This document shows positions 40,301-52,559 of a stretch of 64,000 bases of DNA, in pieces; within the stretch, counting starts at the first letter, position 1, and the number at the start of each line of letters is the position of its first letter. Source of the DNA: Chytridium lagenaria (Eukaryota; Chytridiomycota; Chytridiomycetes; Chytridiales; Chytridiaceae); assembly GCA_025449115.1 (NCBI GenBank), contig JAHLKC010000087.1, positions 110,802-174,801 on the forward strand, read 5' to 3'. Position numbers and translations under genes: made by a program. The notes under the pieces were generated by a model. That model was not told the DNA's origin. It was given only the letters and a program-made list of their open reading frames with translations, and did not search any database.

Positions 40301-41352
40301 TTACCGCATCATCGTCGGCTTCATGCTGTGGTCCTTCTTGTACCGTCTGAAGGCTTCTCGGATGTGGTCAGGAGTGAGTGCTCCTGGTTCATTCCACTCC
40401 TGCTTAACCTCTATTGCTGTAAAACACGACAAAATAAAGTAAAAGTCATATCAGCAAGCAAAGACAATCAAGCTAAAAGGCATTTTTACCTTTCTCAACA
40501 ATCTCTCCTATAAACATCTTGCCGCTACCAGCAACGGCGGTGATGACTCCCTGCGGCAAAGTTGAGCCAAGAATGTTCATCAACACCTGTAGAAAACTTC
40601 TTTAAACCCATGTCCGCATGCAATTTGCTCTCCACCTTTTTTACTGATCCCTTGGGGAGCTTTGACCGTCTATACACCTCAAACCGATGCAAACGCTCCG
40701 GTGTGAACGAATCAATCATTGCTCTGAGTAGAGAATAAGTATTTTCTACTCATCAAGCTTAACTATCACTCACTTCATGGCTTCCCGTTCCTCCTCCGTC
40801 TTCGGTATAATAGATATTTCATTCTCCAAATCATCATCAACATCCTCCTCCAATTCCAAAGGTCTATCATCCTGATTCGCACGTCCAGCGAGTTCCTCGT
40901 CCCCCACCGGCTCGTTGGTAATGGCTTGCTCTTCTGGTGCAGGCGACGCCATATCTTCCTCAATCGACGGTAGCGGCAGATTCGGGATAATCGCAGGCGC
41001 TGCGAACGCCTCTGGTATAGTAACAAGAACCGATTGAGACACTAACTGATATGCTCCTGAGCCTCCTCGCCCTCGACCTTGCCCTCTCCCCGGCCTCGAG
41101 CACGGCCCCTCCCAGCATCTCCAACTCCTCCTCCAATCACCCCACGACCTCGTACTGAATCTAACGGCGACCCCGATCGAACTGCATCCGCTCCACCTCT
41201 CCCACGAGATCCCCTTACAGCCTTTGCATCCCCTCTGGGTTTTGACCCGCGTGCTCCACGACTTCCTTTTCCTCTCACTGGACGTCCTGAAGCAGGGTCT
41301 ATTGGAATATCCATATCAAAGTCAGAAAAAATCAAATTTTGGACTCCAGACA
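40301..41352 (-). CDS. TAF11: TFIID subunit TAF11 (hTAFII28-like histone fold)
   Basis: Histone-fold subunit of TFIID that pairs with TAF13. The core reads MIDSFTPERLHRFEVYRRSK, LPKGSVKKV, then a spliced VLMNILGSTLPQGVITAVAG, SGKMFIGEIVEKAIEV and LTPDHIREAFRRYKKDH, ending MKPTMMR with stop at 40301-40303. An acidic segment (LELEEDVDDDLENE) precedes it. An upstream open segment on the same strand (41,352 to 41,042) begins MSGVQNLIFSDFDMDIPI and is RG/RGG-rich. It has no other host and lies next to the core, so I include it as the likely N-terminus, but it is out of frame without an intron I can define. If excluded, the start is the ATG at 40953 (MASPAPEEQAI). Confidence 0.8.
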
Positions 41353-41378
41353 TCTTTGTTTTCGTTGACAAACTGTGG

Positions 41379-43374
41379 ATGGCTGACTGGAGAGAGGACG
41401 ACGACCACGCCTGGGACGACATTGGGGACGACATTGACTTCCCACCCACAGATGTCGGGCTTGCAGTCGTAACGCCACTGAATCGTGCTGCATTGTTTGG
41501 TCTCACCGTTGAAGATGATGAACCGGATCATCAGAGCAGAGTTTCGCCCACAAATCATTTCAACACCATTCTCCCTAAACCCTCCGAAGGCACCGTGAAA
41601 CCCATAATGTTAAGTCATTCTACTCTTAAAGGCGATTCAACACATACCGTCTCCTATGATATGGGGTCTTCAGCGGGATTTGAGAAATGGTCAGACGATC
41701 CTTCTCTTCCCGCCGAAATAAAGTATCCCCGAAGATACCGAGCTAGCCCATCCCCAAGCTCCAACACAAGCGTCGTCGCCTCAGAGGGAGAAGAAGACGA
41801 AGGGTTCGACGATATTGAAATTCCTGAACAACTTGGCAACATAATCAAGAGGACTGACAAGGTTGCTGAAGCAACACACGGTCGCGTGGGCGGAGGTACT
41901 CTAATTACTGTCCCCAACACTGTGAAACCCGCTTCATCATTTTGGAACGATACATCGGATGATCTATGTGACGATATCGAAATTCCAGAAGGTTTTGGCT
42001 GGAAGCGCGTTGAAAAAGACCTACAATGCGATGCAACAAAAAAACGGATCCCAGACAACGCCACACCATCTAAAATCCCTGTCTTGAAAAAGATGAGCCT
42101 ACCTATGCCGCCAAGTAGGGATATTGCCGGATTAGGGGATGCGAGGTGGAGGATGATGCAGGGGATGAATCATTACGCTGCACCCCCGCCACCACAACCA
42201 CAGCAGATATCTATACCTGTTTCTGGGGTGTTTTTTAGCGACGGAACAGAGTTGGATGCTTTTGACGATCTATCAACAAATTCATACGGTCGGACAGAGG
42301 GTAACGGAGATGTGAGAAAAGGCGATGAGGGTTTTAAAGCTGCAACCATTGAAAAAGGTAATTTAAATTGTTTTACTTTCTCGAATATTATGCGCGTCAT
42401 TTTTCTTGCCCCTGGCGTGTGTTAAAACATTTTTTCTTGAACGTTTTAGTACCACTTTCCTCGTCAACACAAAGATTAGGAACGCACGTCTCATTAAGGC
42501 AACCTGCTTCCTATAAAAAGGTATCAAAAGCTTCTACTTTGTACATTAGCTTTCTATATCTGACATACTATACTAGCCCTCAAAAGCCAAAAAGAAGCCA
42601 ACCCTTATCCGAAAAACGAGTCTAGACCTTTCAAAAAGTATTAATACCTGTTCCTACACCTTTAACTTGTTGTATAGCCATTGGCGGCATGACGTTTAAC
42701 GCGAGCCTTCAACAATGGGAAGGCAACGAAGAAGTTCTCCTCGAATTTGATAAAGCAGCCACGTCGATTTCTAAACTAAGGCCTGCGCTTATCACTCAAC
42801 ACGGATTTTCGAAAAAGATGCCACAGGTGGTTGGGTCGATGATTTTTGATCCGGTCAAAATGAAGTGGATTGGAAATGAGGAGGAAGATGTCTTTGCCGA
42901 TTTGGATGAAGATAATCTGTCAGATTCAACGGCGAGGACGGGTATGTGGACTTGCGTGTTTTCCTTTGAACCACTCGTCTAACAATATTTTGACATTGGC
43001 TGTATTCCATAAATCTACATGACCAACAGGAAAAGGTAGGAAACGATCAAGTGCAAAACTTTTTGCCTCTTTTTTTTTTAATTTTTTTTTTATGTCAAAA
43101 TCGAAATTATATACTTAAAATGTTTTTTATTCTACTATTTGCGAACCTCAATCCAGACGCAGCCATCTCCCACTTCCCTGAGCTTGAACTCACAAAAATG
43201 CTCAAGCAAGCTCTCTACATCTGTGAGTCCTCTCACAAGCTCTTTATTGGGAAGTGGTACCCCAAAGCCCTCTCCGAATCAAAGAACATTGGGCGAGATA
43301 CTTCTAAAGTACATCTTCATGATATTAGACGCATGAAGTTTATGAGCGATGAGAAGAGAGGTGTGAAGATTTAG
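41379..43374 (+). CDS. BYR4/BFA1-like two-component GAP subunit (septation/mitotic exit)
   Basis: Byr4 (S. pombe) / Bfa1 (S. cerevisiae) forms with Cdc16/Bub2 the GAP for the Spg1/Tem1 GTPase at spindle poles. The ATG at 41379 gives MADWREDDDHAWDDIGDDID, then two DDIEIPEQ / DDIEIPEGFGW-type motifs (about 41,805 and 41,965), repeated acidic modules typical of the family. ELDAFDDL (42,250), MTFNASLQQWEGNEEVLLEF (42,690) and GSMIFDPVKMKWIGNEEED (42,835) are the hallmark 'TFN..L.RWEGNE' and 'FDP..M.W.G' blocks. The last exon (about 43,150-43,374) carries HFPELELTKMLKQAL and KVHLHDIRRMKFMS. A fungal-restricted family, which supports the kingdom assignment. Its start is 26 bases from the putative TAF11 start on the other strand. 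Confidence 0.8.
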
Positions 43375-43790
43375 TTGTGTATATAGCTATTAAATAGATT
43401 TTTATGTGTGAACCAAAGGCTGTCGCGCCGCTCTGTTCGTATTTCTTCCGTGTAGCATTTTTCTACATTTATTGAAGTCTGCTTGTCTTGACGCCATTTT
43501 TTTTAAAAAATATCTCAATGAAAGTGGTGCGGTCGCCTCGCAACGGCGTTTTTTTCTTTAAGTTAAATAAACAGAACCCCGCCAATTGAGTTAACCATCA
43601 ACTTTATCTCCGCAGGTTGGAATGTTTTATATTCCAGCAGAGCTTTGTAATGATGGAGATGTTCAGGTTGGGATGAAGAAAAAATAATGATGTTCATATA
43701 ATATAGACACCAACGACAATCCCAGATCAACAATCAGGTTCATGACAATCCACTTTGACCTGAGGGTTGCCAGACGGTATTAAGGTCTTT
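43375..43790. other. Spacer and possible unrecognised first exon before the adenylyl cyclase
   Basis: About 415 bases with an AT-rich centre. An open frame enters the next gene from about 43,767 without an ATG, so an upstream 5' exon of the cyclase may lie here. Nothing else recognised. Confidence 0.4.
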
Positions 43791-46700
43791 ATGGATGCGA
43801 GGTCAGCAGCGACCGAAGTCTTCACGGCAGAGTATGTGAGAAAAGTGCTGAGGGATGGGAGGAGGGCAAGTGAGATGGTGCACTGTTTGTCATCGGGGAG
43901 GCCGTTTGAGGAGGAGTCATTTGCAGCAGTGGTACGTGTTAACAAATCATTCGCGATCACAGCCCTACCATCTACGTAAGTAACTCTCGGCTCTTGCGCA
44001 GGCCATGCTGGATGTTTCAGGTTACAGCTCGTTCACATCGTCGATGGTGAGGCTTGACAAATGTATTGGCATCAAATCTCACATATTTAGTCTGTTTATG
44101 GAAAGATAGCGTCTGAGGTCGTCACGGAGGAAGTCGGGACATACATCAAGAAGGTAATGCATCCGGTGTATGGGAACATAACACTTCGTGTATCTTTCAG
44201 ATTCTGGAGATTGTGGACAATCACAACGGCGATGTCGTCAAATTTCTTGGAGATGCCATCCTTGTCACTTTTGAGTCCCGTACAGATGAACTACCCAAAG
44301 ACGTGGTTACAAGAGGGATGATGTGCTGCCTCGATGTCATGCTAAACTGTTCCAATTTCAAGGTGAAGGGAACACCTGCGTTGTGGAAAATTATAATGGC
44401 ATCGTCTAAAGACCAACCCGACCGGAAGGTCGATGACGTTTACACAAGCATTGTTGGTTCAATTTATAGCAAATCAGGTACAGATCATCTACACGAAGGC
44501 TCAACCAGAGCACGTCCTAGCAGGCCCAGCCTTGTTCCTGGTACAGAAATGCACCATATGGGTGGCAAGCGTGAATCGAGTTTGGAACTTGGTGACCCTC
44601 TAAGCAAGTCAACCAACCGGAGTCGAATAAGTTTGGAATTTGCACCCGAGCCAACCACTGGCTTTTACATCCAAGAACTGAAACTACATACGGCCATCAC
44701 TGTGGGAGATATACGGCATACCATCATTGGAATTCCGGCGGAACGACTTGATTATTTTATCGACGGAGGGTGTCTTCACTATCTTTTCGAGTCTCTTGCC
44801 GCCGCAAAAGCAGGTGGGGTTTTGGCATTGAGAGACTTGTTTTCTAACCAGATTATGCCAACGTTGAAGGTGAACTCGGAATTGCGATGCCTGCGTGGAA
44901 TTTGTTGGCGGCCGAGATATCTTTACATAATTATCCCACTTTCATGAAGACGGCACTGGTGGCATGTCATTAAAAGAGCATTCGTTCTGGTTAATCCAGA
45001 ATTCTATTGAATGTTATGGCCAAACAGGTAAAGCACCGTCCTTTGGGAAAGCTACCGCCATTAAATACGGCGAATCCAATTTCTGTAAGTGACATATACT
45101 ATATCTGAGCTGAAGTTTTACATTTTAGCAGGAACACAACTCGGTTCACCTTTTCGCAAAATTCGTAAATGCAGCAGTCTTGAGGAGGATGCGGTTTGAT
45201 GCAGACTCAAATGTTCAAGAACTGCCGCATCAGATGGGTGATCTAAATACGATAGATCAATCTGGAAGTAGGGATATAAAAGGATTAAAAGAGTTTCGCC
45301 GAATTAGCGTCGTTTTTATCAAACTGGGGGCTACTTTTAATATTAAGGATGTTCAAAAACTTATAACAGTGTTTTTACAATGCATTAAAATGTCGCAGGG
45401 AGTATTTCAACAGTTTTCTGGTGAGCTGCAATATCTGATGCATGTTTATTCTGACCGAGACCATAGTTGATGACAAAGGGAAGTCTTTTTTGGCCTTTTT
45501 TGGCCTGCCCGTAAGTCAACTTTGTTTCCGATGGTGGGCGGTAATTCTAACATGAATATTTTTCAAGCCTGGAGGAAACGACGACTGCTCAAACAACGCA
45601 ATCAGATGTTGTACCCAATTTTTTGAGAAAATAGACGCGTTTACCGAGGGCTCTATTAACGTTGCCGTCACAACCGGTGATGTTCTCTTTTTCGGAAATT
45701 GGCTGGTCCAAGCGAAAAGAAGCTAGCGTTCTTGGTATGACCTTTTCTACTTTTTTAACTCTGTAGGAAGAGCTAAATTTTTTTTGTAGGTGATGTAGTA
45801 AACGTTGCGGCACGACTAGCATGCTTACCATCCACCACAAGTGGTATCTTATGCGATGAAAATACTTGGAACACTGTGCGCGATACTTCATTCTCATACT
45901 TTGGAAGAATATATGTGAAGGGAAGGGATGGTCCAGTGAATGTATGGGAAAGAGTATCCACCGATATTAGGCGATCAATGGGGACTGAGATTAAGTCTGA
46001 GCATGTGGGATATGAACAAGAAAGAGATATGGTGCTAGGACGCATGAGGAATGGAAGCTGGTCGGGAAGAGAACCTGCATTCTTATCGAGGGGGAAAGCG
46101 GTATGGGGAAGTCGAAGATGTTGGAATGGCTGCTTAATAGATTGGAATCTACGCAATCAGATTACTGGTATGCAACTTATACTTATAGGGATACCCTCTT
46201 ACAGTTTTTAGTTTGATACAAGGCTCCGAAATCGAAAGCTGGACGCCATTCTACGCCATATCCAATCTCTTGTCTTATTTCTATAAGAACAGAGAGATAT
46301 TGGATACCAATTTAGAGAGCCGCGACAGAGCTTCGTCGCTTCTCGAAACTCGAAGCTTATCATTGCCTCGACGTAATAGTACCGCGAGGAGGACCTTTGA
46401 TGAAGCCAGCTTTTCAAATCTTATCTCTCTGATGAAGTGTATCGGAGAAACTGATGAAGCTGCTATCGAAATTGCGGACCTTCTTCCAAACCTCGGACGA
46501 CAGAGAAAAGATGCTACACTTATCAACAAGGAGAGGTCGGCTTCAAATTACGCCGTGTTGTCGAGTATTTTGTTGAAAAATGCAAAGTTGTAATTATCAT
46601 CGATGACGCTCAGGTATGTTAGATATATTTCTAGGCTTGGCTCACTCATTTAAAGTGGATGGATCCAGTATCCGTCGAAATTCTTGAAGCCATGATGCAA

Positions 46701-49437
46701 GACTCTGATAAGGTATTTAGCTATTATGGTCATGAAAAAATATTTAGCGCAATGTAGATATTTTGCCTTCTTCTATCCCGACCATTGACAAGCTGTCAAC
46801 AAAATCAGCAAATTATGTAAGATTGACGGTCTATCAAGGATCCAGCTTCAAGGCTTTTCGAAAAGGGATCTTGAAAACTTCTTTCTTTCAAAATTGGATC
46901 AAAGCCGGGTGATATCCATACATGACACAATTGTAGATGGCAAGTTACATACTTTGACGTGTCTTTTGCGATTTATTTTTCTATTTCTCTCTCATTTAGA
47001 CTAACATTATTATTTTTTGTAGAAATAAGTGAAAGAGGTGGTCTGAGACCATTATTCGCCTCACTTCTGGTGGATCGGATTATTTCGTGTGAATCAGAAT
47101 GGGCTATCGATGCTGAGGGCCAACTATGCATAGAATCTGGTCTATTGCAAGCGATCCTGGAACCTGGAATTAGCTCCATTGTAATCATGCAATTTGATCG
47201 GTAAATTTCATTATGTTACTTATTTAACATCCACAGACTCGACCCGAGACTTCAGGATCTTTTGAAAGTATCAAGTGTGCTGGGTCACTACTTCGATATC
47301 GCAGATGGGGTCGCTTTGATGGCGAATAAATGTGCAATGTCTGTTGAGGCTTGGATTCAGTTTGCGATTGACAACGATACCTATCAATTTTTGGTTAAGG
47401 ATGCCAACAACCAGAGCTTTGGCGATCATTATTTTCGGCATTCCTTTATATCCGACGCTATCTATGAAAGTATAGCATATTCAGAAAGAGAAACCCTGCA
47501 TGCGCGCGCCGCTGAGCACTTTGAGGGATTTTTAAATGAGAGCAATCGAGCCTTTCTCCTCCCTATTGTCAGCTTTCATTACAGCAAATCTTCAATCATG
47601 GCAAAAAATATCCTGCCTAGAGGAGCTTGGGGTAAGCCTCATTAATGCTAAATCGGTTTCTAATATGTTATAGATTACACTACTTCAAGAGTTGCCTTTA
47701 CCTTGAAGCCCGACAGAAATTGACCGAGCTTATTGAGGCATTTAACAGATTTTGGAAACAATGGTATAGAAGGTTCTTGCCTTTCTATGGAAGCTTTAAA
47801 CGTTAAGAAAACTCGCATCGCATATTGGTATGCTGTTTTGGGGAATGCGGGAGGCCAAATGAGAGAACTTGAAAATGCCAGAGAACACGCTCTAATTTGT
47901 CTTACAATGATTAACGAGCCGTGGCCTTCGGGACAACAAACCAAACCAAGCGAGAGATAGTTCGTGGAGTGGGGCGACATCTTTATTACTTTTGGGCGAC
48001 AGGAAAAGGCCGGCGGACCCAGTAAAGCTTCGTCGGGAAGAGCGTTGATGACGAGCGGGGAAAAAGTTCTTGAAAGGGCATATTCTACGCTTCATCTTTG
48101 CTCTTCCGCTGATTACAAACTTTCACTAAAACTATGCGCATTTTGTTGCTTATAAAATCTCTCAACGTTGCTATCTGTATGTCAACTACGAAACCAACAA
48201 CATGGGGAGCAACCTGCCTTCAAGCTGCATATGAATTGTCATGGAGTTTACCAGGGCTTTCACATACGTATTTTCGGCTCGGCTGGGAAGCTGCAAGATT
48301 CGCTGGACCACAAATTCACGAATTCTTTTTCTATCCTGCGATGTTTTTTCTTCTCCAAAGCAAATTTAATGAGGCAGAAATGGCTTGTAGAATGCGGCTG
48401 GGGTAAGTCATTTTTCTTTATTTGGCAAGAGATTTTTTTACTAAAACCATTCTCCGATTTTTCGTAGTCATGCAACTTTCCATAATTATGCTATGGGGAA
48501 GTTGGGTAAGATCGCCATATCAAAAATCTGTTAACCCTAACCCAGCATGTCATTTGTTTTGAATCGAAATACGATTTTTCCGAGGGGAATTCGGATTTGG
48601 GACTGAACTCTTAAAGGACGAATTAAACCTTATGTTTGACACTGATATGGTGCTCGGTTACGCGTCTTTGGTGTTTCTCACCTCCAAGTGTCTTTATATC
48701 GCGCCATACGAAATAACAGAGAAGCTGCAGACTCGCCTGGAATTTTTTTTGCAGGCGTAAGTTCACTTTTCTTTCCTTCGATGCGAGTCTTTAGAACTAC
48801 GTTTCCTCTGATATTTTTGTTACTACATTAGTTCATACCAAAGGCAACCATTTCCTCATATCTTCTTGCCAATAATCTATTAAGGAGCATGACCTGCCTT
48901 TTGGAAAAAGGAAATATTCTTGAGGCCGTAACATATTTCAACCACTTCACGGAAAACCTTCAGACGCTGAACATGGTATCCATTATCGCTTACGCAATAG
49001 CATCACTGTCTCCTTTCATAGCTTGGGTACTTATTTGCGCTATCTATACTCGGCCGGTTGTAATGTCGTCCTGTACTTCGGAAATCAGAATTCTGGCTAA
49101 GGCGCTTGGTCGAGCATCTGAGGTCTTTCGATCAATCACTTGTAAGCGAAAGATAACTGTTTTGGAGCTTCCATATCGTTTCATCAACGCTGCGCATCTC
49201 TGGGTTTCCGGAAACAGAGGAAAGGCATATAAGACCATTGAATCCATCAGGAATTTAAGGACGGCACTACATTCTACCTTTCAATCTGATCTCGGCATTT
49301 TTCGGCCACTACTGCCTATGGCTGATGCTTTCTTAACATCAGGCGATATCAAGAAATCCAAGTTGCTTGAGAGTCTGGAAATATTTAACGCCATCGGCGC
49401 GCGCAACTTCGAACGATTCTTGCAAACCCTTATGTAA
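43791..49437 (+). CDS. Soluble adenylyl cyclase (ADCY10-type: two cyclase domains, NTPase, TPR-like C-terminus)
   Basis: Class III nucleotidyl cyclase making cAMP; in animals bicarbonate-responsive. Domain C1: LDVSGYSSFTSSM and NGDVVKFLGDAILVTFES, which contain both metal-binding aspartates, then AITVGDIRHTIIGIPAERLD. Domain C2 (45,290-45,960): ISVVFIKLGATFN, SFLAFFGLP, VNVAARLACLPSTTSG and SYFGRIYVKGRDGPVNVWER, lacking the first Asp as in animal sAC. NTPase: ILIEGESGMGKSKM (Walker A, about 46,090) and VVIIIDDAQWMDPVSVEIL (Walker B, about 46,590-46,670). Then RDLQDLLKVSSVLG-like ARM and TPR-type helices to a stop at 49435-49437. Roughly 20 exons. The 5' start is not certain: 43791 is the first ATG in the entering frame. 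A few junctions (about 43,977, 44,880, 46,540) break frame by one base. Confidence 0.82.
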
Positions 49438-50100
49438 TCACTTGTTTATGTAGATATGTAGCTTGTAATTATGGGAACTAAATACATACCTGCTGCTTTC
49501 GAACCTTGGGATGTAAAAATCGATCATCCCAAAGAATTTCGAATGCTCTAACTCTCACAATCGTTTTGGGTTTTAATTATCCGAACCAAAGTAAGTATTT
49601 AATATGAACGAAAAGGGCAGAAACCGTGACCTTTATCGCGACGTATGCCCGCCACACCCTTTAAATTGATGCTTCACGAGCCTCAACAGGGCACACCACA
49701 TGTATTGACTAAGTTTGCTTCTGTCGTAGGATCGCATATGCAATTCATGAACCTCTCAAACCTTGGCGATGCTGGACATTTCTGGATTTAGTAGACGATT
49801 TCCCTTTAGTGATTGATTCAAATGGTTTCGAACGAATTAATCCGGAAAAATGGGCAACCGCGCAAGCTAACTAAGCTGTTGTGCGATCTAATGGCGGCAT
49901 AAACAAAACGGAACTCCGACTAACAAAAGATCTTGTAAACTAAACGCAATCAACGGACTTGACAAGCCTCAACCATTGGCCCAGTGGCAGTATAGGTTTT
50001 CTTGCTGCTCTCCTCCACATTACAACAGAAAGTGCGATTGCCGACCCGTTAACAACCCTCCCTCGACTGCGGGTATGACCGATTTATGAAGGGCCTCTTT
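49438..50100. other. Spacer between cyclase gene and retroelement
   Basis: About 660 bases, no gene recognised. It marks the change from compact genic DNA to repeat DNA. Confidence 0.5.
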
Positions 50101-50156
50101 TTTAAGAGCGAGGCTCCCCGTTGCCAGATGAAATGAAATGAGAGAGAAAATCAATG

Positions 50157-50837
50157 TTATATATATTTAATCGTACCAGCTTTTCTCCGATCGTGTAACC
50201 CCAACAAGAAACAGAACGCAGGTATGCAGTGCGGCAAAGCACGCGCGCAAGCTTGCAACGCGGCATTCCAGTCCCCGGCGACAGATGGAGACCGATCAAG
50301 CGATGGGTGTCGACGGGGGACGCCCGCCCGCGTTCCGGCGGTATAGCGACATCGTAAACTCGTGGCGAGTGCGGAGGTAGCGGTAACACGCCTCCGAGGT
50401 CCACCTGCCCAAATCATTAAATAGTTGAGAACCCACCCCTGATACAAGAAATGCGTCGTGCCCCTCCGAAAACTCGACTCCCCTGCAGAGAAACTGCAGA
50501 CGCCGCAGTAACTGGGCCTTAACCCACGCTGTATCCGCGACTGCCCGGATGCCAACGTCACAATGGGTAATCCCACGCATTGGGGGGCATGAGCCCAACA
50601 ACACCTGCAACGCACCCGTCCCATCCAAACCCGGAAGCCCGACCGAAAATAGCAGATACTGCGTGAACGCCGTGGCCATCTTTGTTCGAGCCAGCCACGC
50701 ATACTCTTCAAAATCCTGGCCGGGAGACGATTGCGCGGTAACATGGCGCCGGCGCAACACCTTCCCTGGTCCACCCCCAGCACGCGACCTCGGAAAAGCG
50801 AGCACACAAGCAAAACGCCAGCGTCACGATTGCCCAC
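50157..50837 (-). pseudogene. Tyrosine recombinase domain of YR retroelement (broken)
   Basis: Near 50,380-50,480 the two minus frames together read SSFRRGTTHFLY then LFNDLGRWTSEACYRYLRT. That is the C-terminal box of DIRS-type tyrosine recombinases: an R-x-G after a His/Ser-Phe, then L-G-RW-S and a tyrosine nucleophile region RYLR. A frameshift separates the two halves, and the usual His of the HxxR box reads as Ser. It would cut and rejoin the circular cDNA intermediate during integration. Not functional as written. Confidence 0.65.
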
Positions 50838-50979
50838 AACACGGCGTCATCCCGCTACGACACGACCAGGTCGGCGCGAAGCAGAGCCAAATGGTCGAGG
50901 GTAAACACCGCCTGCTGATTGGGAGCCGGCGGCGGCGCAAACGAACGCACTTTAGCCAACGCCTGCCTCACAGACTCGT

Positions 50980-52554
50980 GGTTACGAATACCCGCCCAAT
51001 CCTAGCCCAAAGCGCGGTGATGAGACCCCAACGCCAACAAATACTGAAGCAATGTCCCATATTGCAAGTCCCCCTGGAAAAGCCAATAACCAAATGATTG
51101 ACCACGCGAACCAACCCCTGGAGCGACAGCGGGAACACGTCCCCCCGCAGTTCCAGCCAAACCCAACTCCATTTCCAACACCCCGACTCGCCGCACCACA
51201 GCAGCATACGATTGACTGCGCGGTAAATCCGTCGCAAACAACACAATGTCTTGGCCGCCGTGGGAACGATGTCGTCATTGCGCCCGGCAGGGCAAGGCGA
51301 CCCCGCTCGCATGAAACTGGGCTAAGCCCACAGTGTCCCCATCCACCGCAACGAGCGATCCCGGCAGCACCACCCCGGTGGCGCTTGCCCGGGTATAGCT
51401 CAATGAACCCCGCGACATCACCCTGCGACAAGCGGTCACACCCCTCAACGTTCACGCAGCTGAGGTGCACCATCTGCAACTCAAACGAGAATCGAATCGC
51501 CGCGCGGACCACTTCCCGCACTAGAATTGACAAGATCAGAGTAGACCCATACCCCTTCTCAAAGACAGCCACTTTATTGGCGTTATCCGTGTGCCACTGG
51601 ATGCACTGCCCGGATAACGCGCCACCCACGGTCGCCAAGCCCAATGCAACAGTAGCCAGCTTCCACTTTTGCATGCCGGTCCCTCGGCAATGGCGCCAAC
51701 GCAATGCGGGCACCACCGCACCAACCAGAAATGATTCTGCGTGCAGAGCCCGGCCCCCGCCAAAGAACTGTCACTCACCACCCCACATGAGATGCCGAGC
51801 GCCACACTTGCTCGCGAATGTACCCCGCCCACTCCAACATCGTATCGGCAAACCACTCCATGCACCGCCACCAGGACCACAACCTGACGCAGCGGATCCA
51901 TCCCACCCAGCAACCCATAGACATTACTTAGATACACCTGCCCTTGCTGCAATACCTGGCAGACCCGCGTCAACGTCCCCGCCACCACTGACACCCTCTG
52001 CGCCGTCATGACCTTGAACCCCGCCGCCTCCAGGAGCAGCTTGCAAATCTCATTACGACGGGAGAGTTCGAGCGAAATCGTTCGTGCCCGCGTTTCGACC
52101 AAAAGCCCCAATACCCGAATTGCCGTTCCAAACAGCACTTCCAGCTTCAGGTTATACCCCACCAAACCAAAAACGCCGCGGATCTGCGCAATGGTTCTAT
52201 CCTCGATACCCGCCGGTGCCGCACCGAAAACGTTATCGCTATACCCCACACAATTGACACCCCCCTTCACCCACAAGATCCAAAACATACAGTTCCCAAA
52301 TTGACAGCAATGAAGCCCCGCATCCCATCCAAACATTAACGCATGGTCCACGAACACCATACCCTTGGAAACACACCTTGGTATAGCTGGTTGACCTCCC
52401 GGCGCGGGAATAGCCGGTACGCAGCCTTAGCGTCAACCATCCACAAAATGCACCCAACCAGCAACGCCGCCACCATTTGAAGATGAGCGTCCACCAGATC
52501 CAAGAGACATGGCCCCAGGTAATCCCGTGACGTCAAGGCGTTTATACTCAACAA
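50980..52554 (-). pseudogene. Reverse transcriptase and RNase H of YR retroelement (broken)
   Basis: RT motif A reads WMVDAKAAYRLFPRREVNQ (about 52,380-52,440), and the active-site box appears as VGYSDNVFGA rather than the usual F/Y-x-DD (about 52,230). A fingers/thumb part follows: GLVGYNLKLEVLFGTAIRVLG. RNase H-like text WHTDNANKVAVFEKG with REVVRAAIRFSFELQMVHLS and NVEGCDRLSQGDVAGF (about 51,420-51,600) matches the DIRS/Ngaro RNase H end (D-N..V...; L-x-R). Spread over several frames. The second catalytic Asp of the RT box is replaced by Asn, suggesting an inactive enzyme even apart from frameshifts. Confidence 0.65.
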
Positions 52555-52559
52555 ATCAC

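Noticed and set aside
41079..41378. Upstream extension of the BYR4 frame to 41079
   Set aside because: The extension is antisense to the RGG segment and Pro-rich by composition; the family-like acidic N-terminus starts at the ATG at 41379.
51052..52011. Long Pro-rich plus-strand frame
   Set aside because: It is the antisense shadow of the GC-rich RT/RNase H coding on the minus strand.
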